Of a stretch of DNA of 64,000 bases, positions 18,481 through 27,827 are shown piece after piece. The DNA lies in assembly GCA_023442525.1 (NCBI GenBank), contig JAEZZA010000004.1:94136-158135 (forward strand). The letters are read 5' to 3'. The notes beneath the pieces were generated by a model. The model searched no databases and was not told the origin of the DNA. It saw nothing but the letters and a program-made list of their open reading frames with translations. Each line of letters begins with the position of its first letter. Position 1 is the stretch's first letter. The translations under genes were made by a program, and so were the position numbers. The stretch comes from Bacteroidota bacterium. Lineage in GTDB: Bacteria; Bacteroidota; Bacteroidia; Bacteroidales; UBA10428.

Positions 18481-19089
18481 CTACTTCCTTAAATCCTCCG
18501 ACCCAACAACTCTTCCAAATTTTTCAATCTCTTTCTTAATCCTTCCATATTCCCTGCCATCAATCGGTTTAACGGCATCGTCTATGAGGGCTACGGAAAA
18601 GCCTGCATCCCTGGCATCAAGTATGGAGTACCACACACAAACATCAGCAGCCAGTCCGCAAAAATACAGGTCGTGTGCCTTTCTTTCGCGAAGGTAGCCG
18701 GCCAACCCCGTGTTCTTAATATGCCCGTTATCATAAAACCCGCTGTAGCTGTCAATCTGCCAGTCCATTCCTTTTCTGAATATGGCCTCAACCCTGGTCA
18801 TATCCAGCTCGGGGTGAAATTCTGCACCATAAGTGCCCTGCACACAATGATCGGGCCATAGTACCTGTTGCATTCCTTTCCATTCAATTCTTTCAAAAGG
18901 CTTCTTATTTTCATGGCCGGAGGCAAAACTGATATGATTGGCCGGATGCCAGTCCTGCGTAGCAATTACCAAATCGAATTTATCCATGATACCATTAATT
19001 ACCGGTATTATTTTATAACCTTCAGGAACTTCCAAAGAGCCTCCGGGTATAAAGTCGTTTTGTATGTCAATAATAATCAGTGTTTTCAT
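18481..19089 (-). CDS. pncA: Nicotinamidase
   Basis: A 202-residue cytoplasmic amidohydrolase that converts nicotinamide to nicotinate, the first step of NAD salvage. The isochorismatase-like fold shows the catalytic triad Asp8 (IIDIQNDF), Lys106 (FRKGMD) and Cys151 (GLAADVCV), with the metal ligands Asp46, His48 and His52 in TQDWHPANH. The length is typical. It lies 38 bp downstream of pncB on the same strand, so the pair forms a two-gene salvage operon. Confidence 0.96.
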   Translation of the reverse strand: MKTLIIIDIQNDFIPGGSLEVPEGYKIIPVINGIMDKFDLVIATQDWHPANHISFASGHENKKPFERIEWKGMQQVLWPDHCVQGTYGAEFHPELDMTRVEAIFRKGMDWQIDSYSGFYDNGHIKNTGLAGYLRERKAHDLYFCGLAADVCVWYSILDARDAGFSVALIDDAVKPIDGREYGRIKKEIEKFGRVVGSEDLRK

Positions 19090-19127
19090 CTGCTTCCAAA
19101 ATATTCATGCTCATTCTGAAATTATTC

Positions 19128-20534
19128 CTACATCGATCTGTGTTCCGCTATCAACCGGTCTCTTTCTGATTTTAACGCCTCGCTGATGCCGATTTTATAA
19201 ATATGCGGAAAGGTGAATCGCTTATGTTCTTCAGGCAATTTTTCAATTCTGCTTAAATGATATTCCGCAATTTCTTTTAATGATCTCCGTTTCGCACATT
19301 GCTTTCCATCCTTCATTACCAATTCCAGCAAAGGCTCTTTTTTTAGTTCGCCGATTTCCATTTTTTTCCCGGTTTCAAACGGATGATACATTCTTTCAAT
19401 ATATTTTTCATTTTCCAGTGCGATAACATCTGCTCCAATCCATTTACCTTCATCGTTCACCAGTCTGTAAACCTGCTTTTTAAAGGGCAGGGTAGTTTTA
19501 CTGATTGATTCGGACAATTTGATTCGCGGTTTTCCTGTGGCAAAAGCCAGCTTATAAACCCCGTCGAGTGATGCATCAGGCTGACCCGTGGCAAGACTTG
19601 TACCCACACCGAAAATATCGACCGGGGCTTCCTGCTCAATCAGACTTTTTATTACATGCTCGTCCAGTTGATTGGACGCTGCTATTTTTACATATTCAAG
19701 ACCTGCATTGTCGAGCATTTTCCTGGTTTCCCTTGCAAGATAAGCCAAATCGCCACTATCCAGGCGTATGCCCAGTAGCTTTTTACCCTGAGCCTGCAAT
19801 TCCTTGCCGACAATTATTGCATTGGGTACTCCGCTCTTCAATGTGTCGTAAGTATCCACCAGGAGCACACAATCATCTGGATAAGCCCGTGCAAAGTCCC
19901 TGAAAGCATCCAGTTCATCATCATAACTCTGAATGAAACTATGAGCCATGGTCCCTGAAATGGGAATCTGATAATCACGACCGGCACGTACATTGCTGGT
20001 GGCGTCAAATCCTCCGACAATCGCCGCCCGGCTGGCATAATATCCTCCCGGCCCCTGTGCTCTCCTTAATCCGAAATCAATCAGCATGCCTTTGTTGGCC
20101 ACAAGTTTCATACGGCTTGCTTTGGTCGCTACCAGGGTCTGCATGTTCAATATATTCAACAGAAGAGTCTCTATTAACTGGGCTTCCGGAATACTGCCTT
20201 CAACAATCGCTTCCGGCATCGTTGGAAATACTATCTCACCTTCGCGGCAACTGTAAATGTTGCCCGTAAAACGAAAGTCCTTCAGGTAATCGAGGAAGTC
20301 ATCAGGATATCCTGTACGCTTTAGATAGGATATATCCTTGTCATCGAAGCGCAGGTTTTCAATAGTGGTCAGAAGATCTTCCAATCCCGCAAATGCTGCA
20401 TATCCGCCATTAAATGGCAGTTTTCTGAAAAAATAATCAAAGACGGCTCTTTCGTTTAGCCTGTTTTTCAGGAAATAAACCAGCGCCATGCTTATTTCAT
20501 ACCTGTCGGTATAAGTACCTGTGTAATCTATCAT
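19128..20534 (-). CDS. pncB: Nicotinate phosphoribosyltransferase
   Basis: A 468-residue enzyme that joins nicotinate and phosphoribosyl pyrophosphate to form nicotinate mononucleotide. Recognisable segments are YTDRYEISMALVYF at the N-terminus (YTDxY), DFGLRRAQGPGGYYASRAAI (about residue 152), where the conserved His of the related NAPRT motif region is expected nearby (GTMAHSFIQSYDDE, about 194), and LLGIRLDSGDLAYLARE (about 250). It acts directly downstream of PncA in the pathway and is its upstream partner in the operon. Confidence 0.96.
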   Translation of the reverse strand: MIDYTGTYTDRYEISMALVYFLKNRLNERAVFDYFFRKLPFNGGYAAFAGLEDLLTTIENLRFDDKDISYLKRTGYPDDFLDYLKDFRFTGNIYSCREGEIVFPTMPEAIVEGSIPEAQLIETLLLNILNMQTLVATKASRMKLVANKGMLIDFGLRRAQGPGGYYASRAAIVGGFDATSNVRAGRDYQIPISGTMAHSFIQSYDDELDAFRDFARAYPDDCVLLVDTYDTLKSGVPNAIIVGKELQAQGKKLLGIRLDSGDLAYLARETRKMLDNAGLEYVKIAASNQLDEHVIKSLIEQEAPVDIFGVGTSLATGQPDASLDGVYKLAFATGKPRIKLSESISKTTLPFKKQVYRLVNDEGKWIGADVIALENEKYIERMYHPFETGKKMEIGELKKEPLLELVMKDGKQCAKRRSLKEIAEYHLSRIEKLPEEHKRFTFPHIYKIGISEALKSERDRLIAEHRSM

Positions 20535-20639
20535 TATGATATGTGTTTAAGGTAAATTTAGATCATAACCGGCTATAAATCACTGTACGAAACCCAGTCC
20601 TGTTCAATTTTTTGTATCCCAAAGTCATTGACTCCTTAA

Positions 20640-20669
20640 TTGTATTTCTGATTCAAAATGTTATTTTTG
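20640..20669 (+). promoter_or_regulatory. Bacteroidota-type promoter for the GH5 gene
   Basis: TTG at 20640-20642 and TATTTTTG at 20662-20669 are 19 bp apart, an almost ideal -33/-7 pair. The start codon follows 27 bp later. Confidence 0.6.
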
Positions 20670-20695
20670 TTTAAATCAACCAGAGATTAAACAAC

Positions 20696-22000
20696 ATGAA
20701 AAGAATAATTTCAATTACAGGAATAGCTTTTTTGTTCCTGGTATTTATTATTTCCTGCAACAGGGAACCACAAGTGGAATTTGTAAAAATTGAAAACGGA
20801 CAATTTATCCGTAACGGAAAACCTTATTATTACATTGGTGCAAATTACTGGTACGGAGCTGTTTTAGGTTCTCCGGGAAAGGAAGGAAACAGAGAGAGGT
20901 TGATTCAGGAACTGGACCTTCTTAAAGAACATGGTGTAAATAACCTTCGTGTGCTGGTGGGCGCAGAAGGACCCGACGGTGAACCCCGGCGGGTTAGTCC
21001 GGCTTTGCTGATCTCCCCCGGCGAATATAATAACAACCTGCTCGAAGGACTGGATTTCCTGCTTGCCGAAATGGCTAAAAGAGATATGCTGGCGATCCTG
21101 TTCCTCAATAATGCCTGGGAGTGGTCGGGCGGATTTTCGCAATACAAGAACTGGGCAACGGGTGATTCCATTCCCTATCCCGATACAAAAGGACATACAT
21201 GGGGTGAATTTATGGCCTTTTCAGGTACCTTTCTCCCGTGCGGGAAATGCCAGGAACTATTCCACGATCACATCAAATTCATCCTCGGACGGACCAACCA
21301 GATTACCGCTGTGCCGTATGTGAATGATCCTACAATAATGACATGGGAACTGGCCAACGAACCCAGGGCTTTTTCGGACGAAAACAAGCCTCTGCTCGAA
21401 AAGTGGGTGAACGAAACCGCAGCACTTATCAAATCGCTCGATCCGAATCACCTGGTGACTACCGGTACCGAAGGCAGCTGGGGATGTGAGGGTGACATTG
21501 ATCTTTTTGAACGGATTCATGCAGGCAATGATATCGACTACATGACGGTTCATATCTGGCCATTCAACTGGAGCTGGCTCAATCCTAAGGATATGCAGGG
21601 TACAATGGCAAAAGCACTTGAAAACACCGGAAAATACATTGATGATCATTTAGTTGTTGCTCAGAAACTGAAAAAACCCCTGGTTTTTGAAGAATTTGGC
21701 CTGCCACGTGATGGTTTCGTATTTACTCCCGGCTCACCGGTTACACTGCGCGACCAATATTACGATTTTGCATTCGGCAAGGTAGTTGAAAGTGCAAAGC
21801 AGGGAGGACTGCTGGCTGGTGCAAACTTCTGGGCATTTAGCGGAACAGGAAGACCCAATCCGGAACGACCTGATTTCATGTGGAAACCTGGCGACGACTA
21901 CCTCGGAGATCCTCCACAGGAGGCACAGGGACTGAATTCCGTCTTTTCGGACGATTCCACCATGGAGATTGTGAAGAAACATAATACAGAATTGCAGTAG
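20696..22000 (+). CDS. Glycoside hydrolase family 5 (subfamily 7-like) beta-mannanase, lipoprotein
   Basis: A 434-residue secreted lipoprotein (signal to FIISC near residue 21). The single TIM-barrel domain shows FIRNGKPYYYIGANYWYGA near residue 40, NNLRVLVGAEG near 82, the acid/base Glu222 in TWELANEPR, the MTVHIWPFNWSW loop near 282 and the nucleophile Glu333 in VFEEFGLPRDG. The pattern, including the long IW.FNW segment, is that of GH5 subfamily 7 endo-beta-mannanases. It is not linked to the SusCD locus, but a GH26 mannanase is encoded at 56680. It has its own promoter. The substrate is inferred from the family. Confidence 0.9.
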   Translation: MKRIISITGIAFLFLVFIISCNREPQVEFVKIENGQFIRNGKPYYYIGANYWYGAVLGSPGKEGNRERLIQELDLLKEHGVNNLRVLVGAEGPDGEPRRVSPALLISPGEYNNNLLEGLDFLLAEMAKRDMLAILFLNNAWEWSGGFSQYKNWATGDSIPYPDTKGHTWGEFMAFSGTFLPCGKCQELFHDHIKFILGRTNQITAVPYVNDPTIMTWELANEPRAFSDENKPLLEKWVNETAALIKSLDPNHLVTTGTEGSWGCEGDIDLFERIHAGNDIDYMTVHIWPFNWSWLNPKDMQGTMAKALENTGKYIDDHLVVAQKLKKPLVFEEFGLPRDGFVFTPGSPVTLRDQYYDFAFGKVVESAKQGGLLAGANFWAFSGTGRPNPERPDFMWKPGDDYLGDPPQEAQGLNSVFSDDSTMEIVKKHNTELQ

Positions 22001-22330
22001 AGTTTCAGGGTTTCAGGGTTTCAGGGTTTCAGGGCCTGCGGCCCGTTTCATGCTTCGCATTTCATGCGCTTCGCATGTTTCATTTTGTTATTGGGAAAAC
22101 CTGACAGAGTTCGCAGAACCTGTCAGAGTTTGAAACATTGTAACAACAAATGTGCAAGGCTGTGATTTTTAACCATTTAGTACACGAGGTATTTTCTTCG
22201 TGTTCTTCGGGTACTTCTTGTTTAAATAAAATGGCTTTCAGTTTAGAATGAACGCTGCATACAACAGTTTCCGGAGTCCCATGAGTCTCATGAGTCCCAA
22301 AAGTCCCGGAAACATTACTTATTAAACCTA
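22001..22330. repeat. Composite interspersed repeat, locus B
   Basis: Four tandem copies of TTTCAGGG (22003-22034) lead into a GGGCC-TGC-GGCCC palindrome, an inverted ATGAAACGCG-type module (about 22042-22083) and the hairpin CTGACAG...CTGTCAG (22101-22126). Further on there are four 9-bp units of GAGTCCCAT type (22274-22309). The first three repeat types recur elsewhere in the window. No gene was seen between 22001 and 22400. Confidence 0.8.
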
Positions 22331-22400
22331 TTTTGAGCAATTTACCGGTTTTGCTTGTTACTTAATACATAGTACACAGTTATCGGAAATTAAATTGCTT

Positions 22401-23222
22401 ATGAATCAACAATTGAATAATAATGAATATGCTCTTATAACCGGAGCCAGTCGCGGTTTAGGTAAAGAGTTTGCATACGAAATGGCTTTGAGAGGTTTTA
22501 ACTTATTACTGGTATCCTTACATAATGAGGGATTACCTGATTTATGCAAGGAACTTTCAGCCAATTGTGCGATAAAAGTAAATTGTTTTGAAGCCGACCT
22601 GTCGGATCACGACAGCCTTGTGGCTATTGCCGCATGGGCTGCTAAACACGGCCGTGTAAGTGTACTGATAAACAACGCTGGGATTGGTGGCACAATGGCC
22701 TTTGATGATGCAACACTCGACTATCTGGATAATATCATTAAACTTAATATAAGGGCTACCTGTTTGCTAACCCGGCTTATGCTTCCCGAACTTAAAAAGT
22801 GTGAAAATGCCTATATTCTGAATGTGTCGAGTATGGTATCTTTCAGCCCGGTGGCTTACAAAACTATCTACCCTGCATCCAAGGCTTTTATCTGGGCGTT
22901 TTCAAAAGGACTGGCAGAGGAATTAAAAAATACCCGCGTTCACGTGAGCGTTGTACACCCCGGACCAATGCGAACCAACGCTGATGTCATCAGGAGAATC
23001 GAGAATCAAAGCACACTCGGCAAAATGGGAGTACTCACTGCCCGTAGAACAGCCCGAATAGCCATTAACCGGCTTTTCAGCGGAACCAGGGTTATTGTGC
23101 CGGGGTATTTCAATAAATTCAACTGGCTCCTTTCCATACTGGTACCTTTATCTATTCGCCTGGTGCTGGTTTCAAGAATGGTAAAGCGCGATCTGGGCGT
23201 ATATATTTTACCGGTGAAATAG
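22401..23222 (+). CDS. SDR family NAD(P)-dependent oxidoreductase
   Basis: A 273-residue classical-type short-chain dehydrogenase. It has the cofactor loop ITGASRGLGKEFA (about residue 14), the NNAG motif (VLINNAGIGG, about 91), catalytic Ser in LNVSSMVSFSP and YPASKAF (YxxxK, about 158), and VVHPGPMRTN. A hydrophobic C-terminal stretch (WLLSILVPLSIRLVLV) suggests membrane association, as in steroid- or ketoacyl-reductase-like members. I prefer the ATG at 22401 over the TTG at 22395. It ends 14 bp before the next gene, an NAD-dependent epimerase, which suggests a joint pathway. The substrate is unknown. Confidence 0.9.
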   Translation: MNQQLNNNEYALITGASRGLGKEFAYEMALRGFNLLLVSLHNEGLPDLCKELSANCAIKVNCFEADLSDHDSLVAIAAWAAKHGRVSVLINNAGIGGTMAFDDATLDYLDNIIKLNIRATCLLTRLMLPELKKCENAYILNVSSMVSFSPVAYKTIYPASKAFIWAFSKGLAEELKNTRVHVSVVHPGPMRTNADVIRRIENQSTLGKMGVLTARRTARIAINRLFSGTRVIVPGYFNKFNWLLSILVPLSIRLVLVSRMVKRDLGVYILPVK

Positions 23223-23236
23223 TGCTATCTTCGGCC

Positions 23237-24220
23237 ATGAAGGTATTAGTTACCGGCGCCAATGGATTTCTGGCCAATAATGTAATCAGGGAACTGAATA
23301 AACGCTCAGTTGCGGTAAGGGCATTGGTACGTCCTGCTGCCAATATTCATCCCCTTGCGGATTTAAACGCTGAAATTTTCCGGGGTGATTTTACAAACCG
23401 TGAATCGGCCGACAGCGCAGTAGACGGATGCGATGCGGTTATGCATCTTGCAGCCGACACATCTCAAAATTATTCCGCTAACAATTTTAACCTGGAATGC
23501 AATGTAAATGGAACCCGAAACCTTATCGAATCATCGGTTCAACATAAGATCAGAAGATTCATTTATGTGAGCACGGCCAATGCATTTGCTCATGGAACCA
23601 TGGAAACTCCAGGCGATGAATGCTCACCTTTCCGCTATCCGTTCACTGAATCGGGTTATGCGGTCAGCAAGCTCAGGGCACAGGAGCTGGTACTCAGTTA
23701 TTCCACCGGGAATCAAACAGATATTATTGTTCTGAATCCGACATTCATGATCGGCCCCCATGATTACAAACCAGGCTCGGGACGGATTATTACAATGATG
23801 TACAAAAGGAGGATTATTCCCGTACCACCCGGTGGTAAGAATTTTATTCATGTAAAGGATGCTGCAGTTGCCTTATGTAATGCATTAACAATGGGGCACA
23901 CCGGTAATTGTTACCTACTGGCAAACGAAAATCTGTCTTACCTGGATTTTTATAAAAAGATGGCCGCAATAGCCGGCAAAAAATACTCATTTTTAAAATT
24001 GAACAGCATGTTACTTTCAATGGCAGGTACATTGGGTGATACATTGCGCCGGGTGTCCATTAAAACCGACATCAACTCTTTCAATTTACGAATCCTTTGC
24101 GAGGGGAATTATTTTATCAATTCAAAAGCCGTAAGGGAACTTGAACTGCCATGCACATCCATTGACGAAGCCATTGCCGATGCGCTGGAATGGTTTGGGA
24201 AAAATGGCTATCTCGACTAA
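23237..24220 (+). CDS. NAD-dependent epimerase/dehydratase family protein
   Basis: A 327-residue extended SDR. The Rossmann motif VTGANGFLANNVIREL lies at the N-terminus (TGxxGFxxxxV), then VMHLAADTSQN, FIYVSTANAF and the YAVSKLRAQ catalytic YxxxK (about residue 143). It resembles the dihydroflavonol-4-reductase/3-beta-hydroxysteroid-dehydrogenase-like branch rather than a sugar epimerase. I chose the ATG at 23237, since the upstream GTG would add five non-conserved residues. It is probably cotranscribed with the preceding SDR gene. The substrate is not predictable. Confidence 0.88.
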   Translation: MKVLVTGANGFLANNVIRELNKRSVAVRALVRPAANIHPLADLNAEIFRGDFTNRESADSAVDGCDAVMHLAADTSQNYSANNFNLECNVNGTRNLIESSVQHKIRRFIYVSTANAFAHGTMETPGDECSPFRYPFTESGYAVSKLRAQELVLSYSTGNQTDIIVLNPTFMIGPHDYKPGSGRIITMMYKRRIIPVPPGGKNFIHVKDAAVALCNALTMGHTGNCYLLANENLSYLDFYKKMAAIAGKKYSFLKLNSMLLSMAGTLGDTLRRVSIKTDINSFNLRILCEGNYFINSKAVRELELPCTSIDEAIADALEWFGKNGYLD

Positions 24221-24272
24221 ACACAATACATATTGACGCCCGGTCTGGTCCAACGGAAAGGCAAATATTCAT

Positions 24273-24280
24273 TATATTTG
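24273..24280 (+). promoter_or_regulatory. Bacteroidota-type -7 box for the DUF1080 gene
   Basis: TATATTTG matches TAnnTTTG and lies 25 bp before the start codon at 24305. No convincing -33 TTG was seen at the expected distance. Confidence 0.45.
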
Positions 24281-24304
24281 AAAGAGAATTTAAATATAAT
24301 AGAA

Positions 24305-25249
24305 ATGAAAAAATACATAAGCGTTTTAACAATTGCACTTTTGCTGGTAGCAATCACCGGAACTTCCATGGCACAGACGGGCACCGAAAATGCTGTAATC
24401 GGTCATTGGGATATTACGGTTGATCAGGAAAACGGACACCAGGTACCCTCCTGGCTCGAAGTAAAACTTTCAGGTTTCAGGACACTCGTTGGGCATTTTG
24501 TATCAGCCGAGGGAAGCGCCAGGCCAATTTCAAAGGTGAATGTTGAAGGTGACAAAATCAGTTTCAGTATACCTCCGCAATGGGAAATGGGCATGAATGA
24601 CCTTGTTTTTGAAGGAAATTTTGAATCTGACAAATTATCGGGAACCATAACCTATCCCGATGGAAAGAAAGGAAAGTTCACCGGTGAACGTGCTCCTTTA
24701 ATGGCATGGGATAAAGAACCTGCCTGGGGAGAACCTGTTAAACTTTTCAATGGCCAGGACCTCTCCGGATGGGTTAGTCAAAATCCCGAAAACCAGTGGG
24801 TTGTTGAAAACGGCATACTTAAAAGCCCCAAATCGGGTTCAAATCTCCTTACCTCTCAGAAATACAAAGATTTTAAACTCCATATCGAATTCCGTATTCC
24901 AGAGGGCAGTAATAGCGGAATATATCTGCGCGGAAGATATGAATTACAGATTATTGACAGCAAAGGTCAGGAACCCTCTTCTGTACTATTCTCGGGTATT
25001 TATGGTTTTGTAACTCCTAACCAGGATGCTGCCCTGGTCGCCGGTGAATGGCAATCTTATGATATTACGCTTATCGGCCGCCGGATATCTGTGGAAGCAA
25101 ATGGGAAAAAAACAGTCTGTGATCAAATAATCCCCGGAATTACCGGTGGGGCAATCGACAGCAAAGAAGGTGAACCAGGCCCCATTCTTCTGCAGGGGGA
25201 TCATGGTCCGGTTGAATTCAGGAATATCGTTCTCACACCGGCCAGATGA
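24305..25249 (+). CDS. Secreted DUF1080 (3-keto-disaccharide hydrolase-like) protein
   Basis: A 314-residue secreted protein with a clear signal peptide (MKKYISVLTIALLLVAITGT, cleavage near SMAQ). Residues about 25-130 form a small lipocalin-like or beta-rich region (HWDITVDQENGHQVPSWLEV). The C-terminal half is a DUF1080 concanavalin-like sandwich: VKLFNGQDLSGWVSQN (about 142), WVVENGILKSPKSGSNLLT, FRIPEGSNSGIYLRGRYELQ and LQGDHGPVEFRNI. Members of this fold cleave 3-keto-glycosides or bind glycans. The catalytic role here is family-based. I rejected an upstream GTG/ATG extension, because it would bury the signal peptide. Confidence 0.88.
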   Translation: MKKYISVLTIALLLVAITGTSMAQTGTENAVIGHWDITVDQENGHQVPSWLEVKLSGFRTLVGHFVSAEGSARPISKVNVEGDKISFSIPPQWEMGMNDLVFEGNFESDKLSGTITYPDGKKGKFTGERAPLMAWDKEPAWGEPVKLFNGQDLSGWVSQNPENQWVVENGILKSPKSGSNLLTSQKYKDFKLHIEFRIPEGSNSGIYLRGRYELQIIDSKGQEPSSVLFSGIYGFVTPNQDAALVAGEWQSYDITLIGRRISVEANGKKTVCDQIIPGITGGAIDSKEGEPGPILLQGDHGPVEFRNIVLTPAR

Positions 25250-25255
25250 TAACCT

Positions 25256-25314
25256 GTTTCAGGTTGTTTCATATTGTTTTGGAACCATCCTGACAATAAG
25301 GAACAACCTGAAAC
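25256..25314. terminator. Large inverted repeat between convergent genes
   Basis: Perfect 13-bp arms (25256-25268 GTTTCAGGTTGTT and 25302-25314) enclose a 33-nt spacer that can pair internally (ATTGT/ACAAT). Its place between the convergent DUF1080 and serine-hydrolase genes suggests bidirectional termination, although no long T-run follows. Confidence 0.5.
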
Positions 25315-25327
25315 TGCTATGTAATGT

Positions 25328-26506
25328 CTATCTGATTATCATCGCTATATCAGGAACCCTTGGTTCAGGGCAGGGGTAGGCGAGTTCAATACCTGCCCAT
25401 TTAGTCCACATACATATTATCTCGGCAAAAATCAACCCGCCTTTATCGCTGTTCGATAGTATCACAAGACCAGCATGTTTTTGCGGATCAAAAAGAATTA
25501 TTGACCGGTAACCGTCATTTGCCGCTTCGTGGCCTATAAAGTAGCCGATTTTTCTAAGGAGGTTTACCTGGTAACCCAGACCGCTCAGACCCCGCGTTTC
25601 CAAAGTCGGAGTCATCATCATATCGATTGTCTCGGGCTTAAGCACTCCTCGCCCCGGCTCAAGATCGCCATCGGAATCGGTTGCACAAAGAAACAATGCA
25701 AGATCCCGTGCCGTGGTCAGAAGACCTCCTGAACCTTTTTCAACATAGTTATATAACATGTATGGCTCGTTTACTTCATTGTACCCTGTAGCCATATTGT
25801 AACTCAACTTGTAACCGGTATGACTCATTCCGAGTGGATTGAAAACCACACTGTCCATGTACCGGTTAAAGGGAATGCCGGTAACTTCTTCAATCAGCAA
25901 TTGCAGAATAAGGTAATTCCCGTTGTTATATTGGTAGTTCTCTCCAGGCTCTTCAATAAGCCGCAGATTACCGAAAACAGGAAAAGCCCGCGACAATGCT
26001 TCTTCAATAGAAGGAAGTTCCGAATCAACAGGATAACCATTTAACAATTCATTCATGGGATAATTCGACAGTCCTGACGTGTGATTCAACAACCTTCGTA
26101 TGGTAACTCTCCGGTGGTCATATTCCGACCGGGGAAGGTGCCACCTTTTCAGGTATTGGTCCACATCTTCGTCGAGATCAATCAATCCCTCTTCCACAAG
26201 TTTCATAACACCCCATGCCGTTAATGTTTTCGACACAGAGCCTATATTAAAACAGGTAGAATCTGAAACCAGTGCTGCAGGCTGCAGGGCAGAGTAGCCA
26301 TACGATCTTGAAAACAGAACATCCCCATCCTGAATAACTGCCAGTGCAATCCCGGGAACTGATGTTTTTTTGAGAAGTTGTGGAACAACGGAATCATAAT
26401 CACTCGTAAGAGAAATCTGATTTGTATCCTGACCTGAGTTCAAACTGCAACCTGCTATCAGTGGTATGAACATCATGGATAACCTAAGATTGCAAAAGCT
26501 TTTCAT
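25328..26506 (-). CDS. Serine hydrolase, beta-lactamase class C family, lipoprotein
   Basis: A 392-residue lipoprotein (signal to MFIPLIAGCSLNS, Cys near residue 20). The penicillin-binding/AmpC-like fold shows the nucleophile motif GSVSKT (SxxK, about residue 86), the YxN equivalent YQYNNGNY (about 192) and, near the C-terminus, IGHEAANDGYRS in place of the usual KTG-like HxG box. It may be a D-aminopeptidase, an esterase or a peptidoglycan hydrolase rather than a beta-lactamase. The start at 26506 was chosen because it gives the lipoprotein signal. It stands alone on this strand. Confidence 0.88.
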   Translation of the reverse strand: MKSFCNLRLSMMFIPLIAGCSLNSGQDTNQISLTSDYDSVVPQLLKKTSVPGIALAVIQDGDVLFSRSYGYSALQPAALVSDSTCFNIGSVSKTLTAWGVMKLVEEGLIDLDEDVDQYLKRWHLPRSEYDHRRVTIRRLLNHTSGLSNYPMNELLNGYPVDSELPSIEEALSRAFPVFGNLRLIEEPGENYQYNNGNYLILQLLIEEVTGIPFNRYMDSVVFNPLGMSHTGYKLSYNMATGYNEVNEPYMLYNYVEKGSGGLLTTARDLALFLCATDSDGDLEPGRGVLKPETIDMMMTPTLETRGLSGLGYQVNLLRKIGYFIGHEAANDGYRSIILFDPQKHAGLVILSNSDKGGLIFAEIICMWTKWAGIELAYPCPEPRVPDIAMIIR

Positions 26507-26617
26507 AATCTTAAAGTATCGCCCCACAGTATAACAGCTATAACTATTGGCACTAAGAAAGGTTCGCTGAAATTCAACTTTCTTCGAGCTTATATGTTAT
26601 CCGCCAAAACCAAATCA

Positions 26618-27316
26618 ATGAAAATAACTGTATTCGGAACCGGAACTGTAGGACGTACAATTGCAAACCGCCTCGATGGCCTGGGACATAAAGTGATGAT
26701 AGGTACACGTGATGTTATGGCAACTTCCACCCGCACAGATAAGGACAGATATGGTGGCCCTTCATTTTCGGAGTGGCATTCTGCAAATCGAGGTATCCAG
26801 TTGGGAACGTTTGCCGATGCAGCCATTTTTGGAGATCTTATTTTCAATGCTACAAACGGAGAAGCCGCACTTTCGGTCCTGAGCCTGGCCGGCAGCGGAA
26901 CTAACGGAAAAGTGCTTGTGGATTTGACAAATCCGCTCGACTTCAGTCAGGGTATGCCTCCCACGTTGATCGCTGCCTATAATAATACCAATTCACTCGG
27001 AGAAGAAATACAAAGTACATTTCCGCTAATAAAAGTTGTTAAGGCACTAAATACCATGTGGGCCGGATTGATGGTCAATCCTTCCATGCTGGCAAATGGC
27101 GATCATAATGTTTTTATATGCGGCAATGATGCTGAAGCCAAAGAACAGGTAAAAGAAAGTCTCCGCGAATTCGGCTGGAAAGACGACAGTATCCTCGACC
27201 TGGGCGATATTACCGCATCCAGAGGTATGGAGATGGTACTGCCTCTCTGGGTCAGGATAATGATGGTCTACGGAAACGGGGCTTTTAACTTCAAAATAGA
27301 GAAAATGCAGACTTAA
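26618..27316 (+). CDS. F420-oxidoreductase-like NAD(P)-binding protein
   Basis: A 232-residue protein with an N-terminal Rossmann loop (ITVFGTGTVGRTIANRLDGL, GxGxxG) and GHKVMIGTRD, then LIFNATNGEAAL, VLVDLTNPLDFS and VKALNTMWAG, typical of the NADPH-dependent F420 reductase-like domain. The organism is unlikely to use F420, so the family name denotes only the fold. It resembles the small reductases that act on dinucleotides or ketopantoate-like substrates. The in-frame ATG at 26594 would add eight residues; 26618 fits the family start. It converges on the next gene with a 4-bp overlap. Confidence 0.82.
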   Translation: MKITVFGTGTVGRTIANRLDGLGHKVMIGTRDVMATSTRTDKDRYGGPSFSEWHSANRGIQLGTFADAAIFGDLIFNATNGEAALSVLSLAGSGTNGKVLVDLTNPLDFSQGMPPTLIAAYNNTNSLGEEIQSTFPLIKVVKALNTMWAGLMVNPSMLANGDHNVFICGNDAEAKEQVKESLREFGWKDDSILDLGDITASRGMEMVLPLWVRIMMVYGNGAFNFKIEKMQT

Positions 27317-27747
27317 AACCTGTAAACCAGTGTAAATCCTTGTACCTTGGGAGAAATTACAGGAGCTATTGAGAGATTGTCGAGTTTCGTCTTATACTGT
27401 CGGAGTTTATGGGTGCCGATACTACCCACCGTAATACCTCCGGCAAGCAGACCTACTCCAATTCCTAAACACATAATACCACCAATGGCTACTAACTCAT
27501 CACCGGGGATATCATAATAGGTATCCTCCTCATAATCAGCGTACCAATAGTTATCAGGAAGTGAAATGATTAGTGCCGTTCCGGCAATTATGAGTCCACC
27601 GCCGATACCGCTCATTGTCCACCCGGCATTTTTCATGCGCGTATACACTTTAACCTTGTGCTGGTAAAGCTCCCGGCTATCCACCTGGGCATTTACAGAG
27701 GTAAACAGGGTGGAAGTCAAAATGAGTGAAATGATAATTTTTTTCAT
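27313..27747 (-). CDS. Hypothetical membrane protein
   Basis: A 144-residue protein that I do not recognise. It has a signal peptide (MKKIIISLILTSTLFTSVNA) and two hydrophobic, Gly-rich segments (about residues 46-62 and 86-110) that look like a transmembrane hairpin, with an acidic Tyr-rich loop (WYADYEEDTYYDIP) between them. The C-terminal YRF may be a beta-strand end. It stands 80 bp downstream of the large DUF5916 gene on the same strand and could be read from it. Small Gly-rich hairpin proteins of this kind are common near outer-membrane genes in Bacteroidota. Confidence 0.7.
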   Translation of the reverse strand: MKKIIISLILTSTLFTSVNAQVDSRELYQHKVKVYTRMKNAGWTMSGIGGGLIIAGTALIISLPDNYWYADYEEDTYYDIPGDELVAIGGIMCLGIGVGLLAGGITVGSIGTHKLRQYKTKLDNLSIAPVISPKVQGFTLVYRF

Positions 27748-27827
27748 TATTTCTATGATAGGGTTTACTTTATTATGTTAAAGTACTTTATTAATTGGCT
27801 GAGTGTACTATATATTTGATGAAATTG

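Noticed and set aside
22003..22034. Telomere-like TTTCAGGG repeats
   Set aside because: Only four units inside a bacterial intergenic gap; other gaps carry different units of 7-9 bp. It is a local tandem repeat, not a chromosome end.
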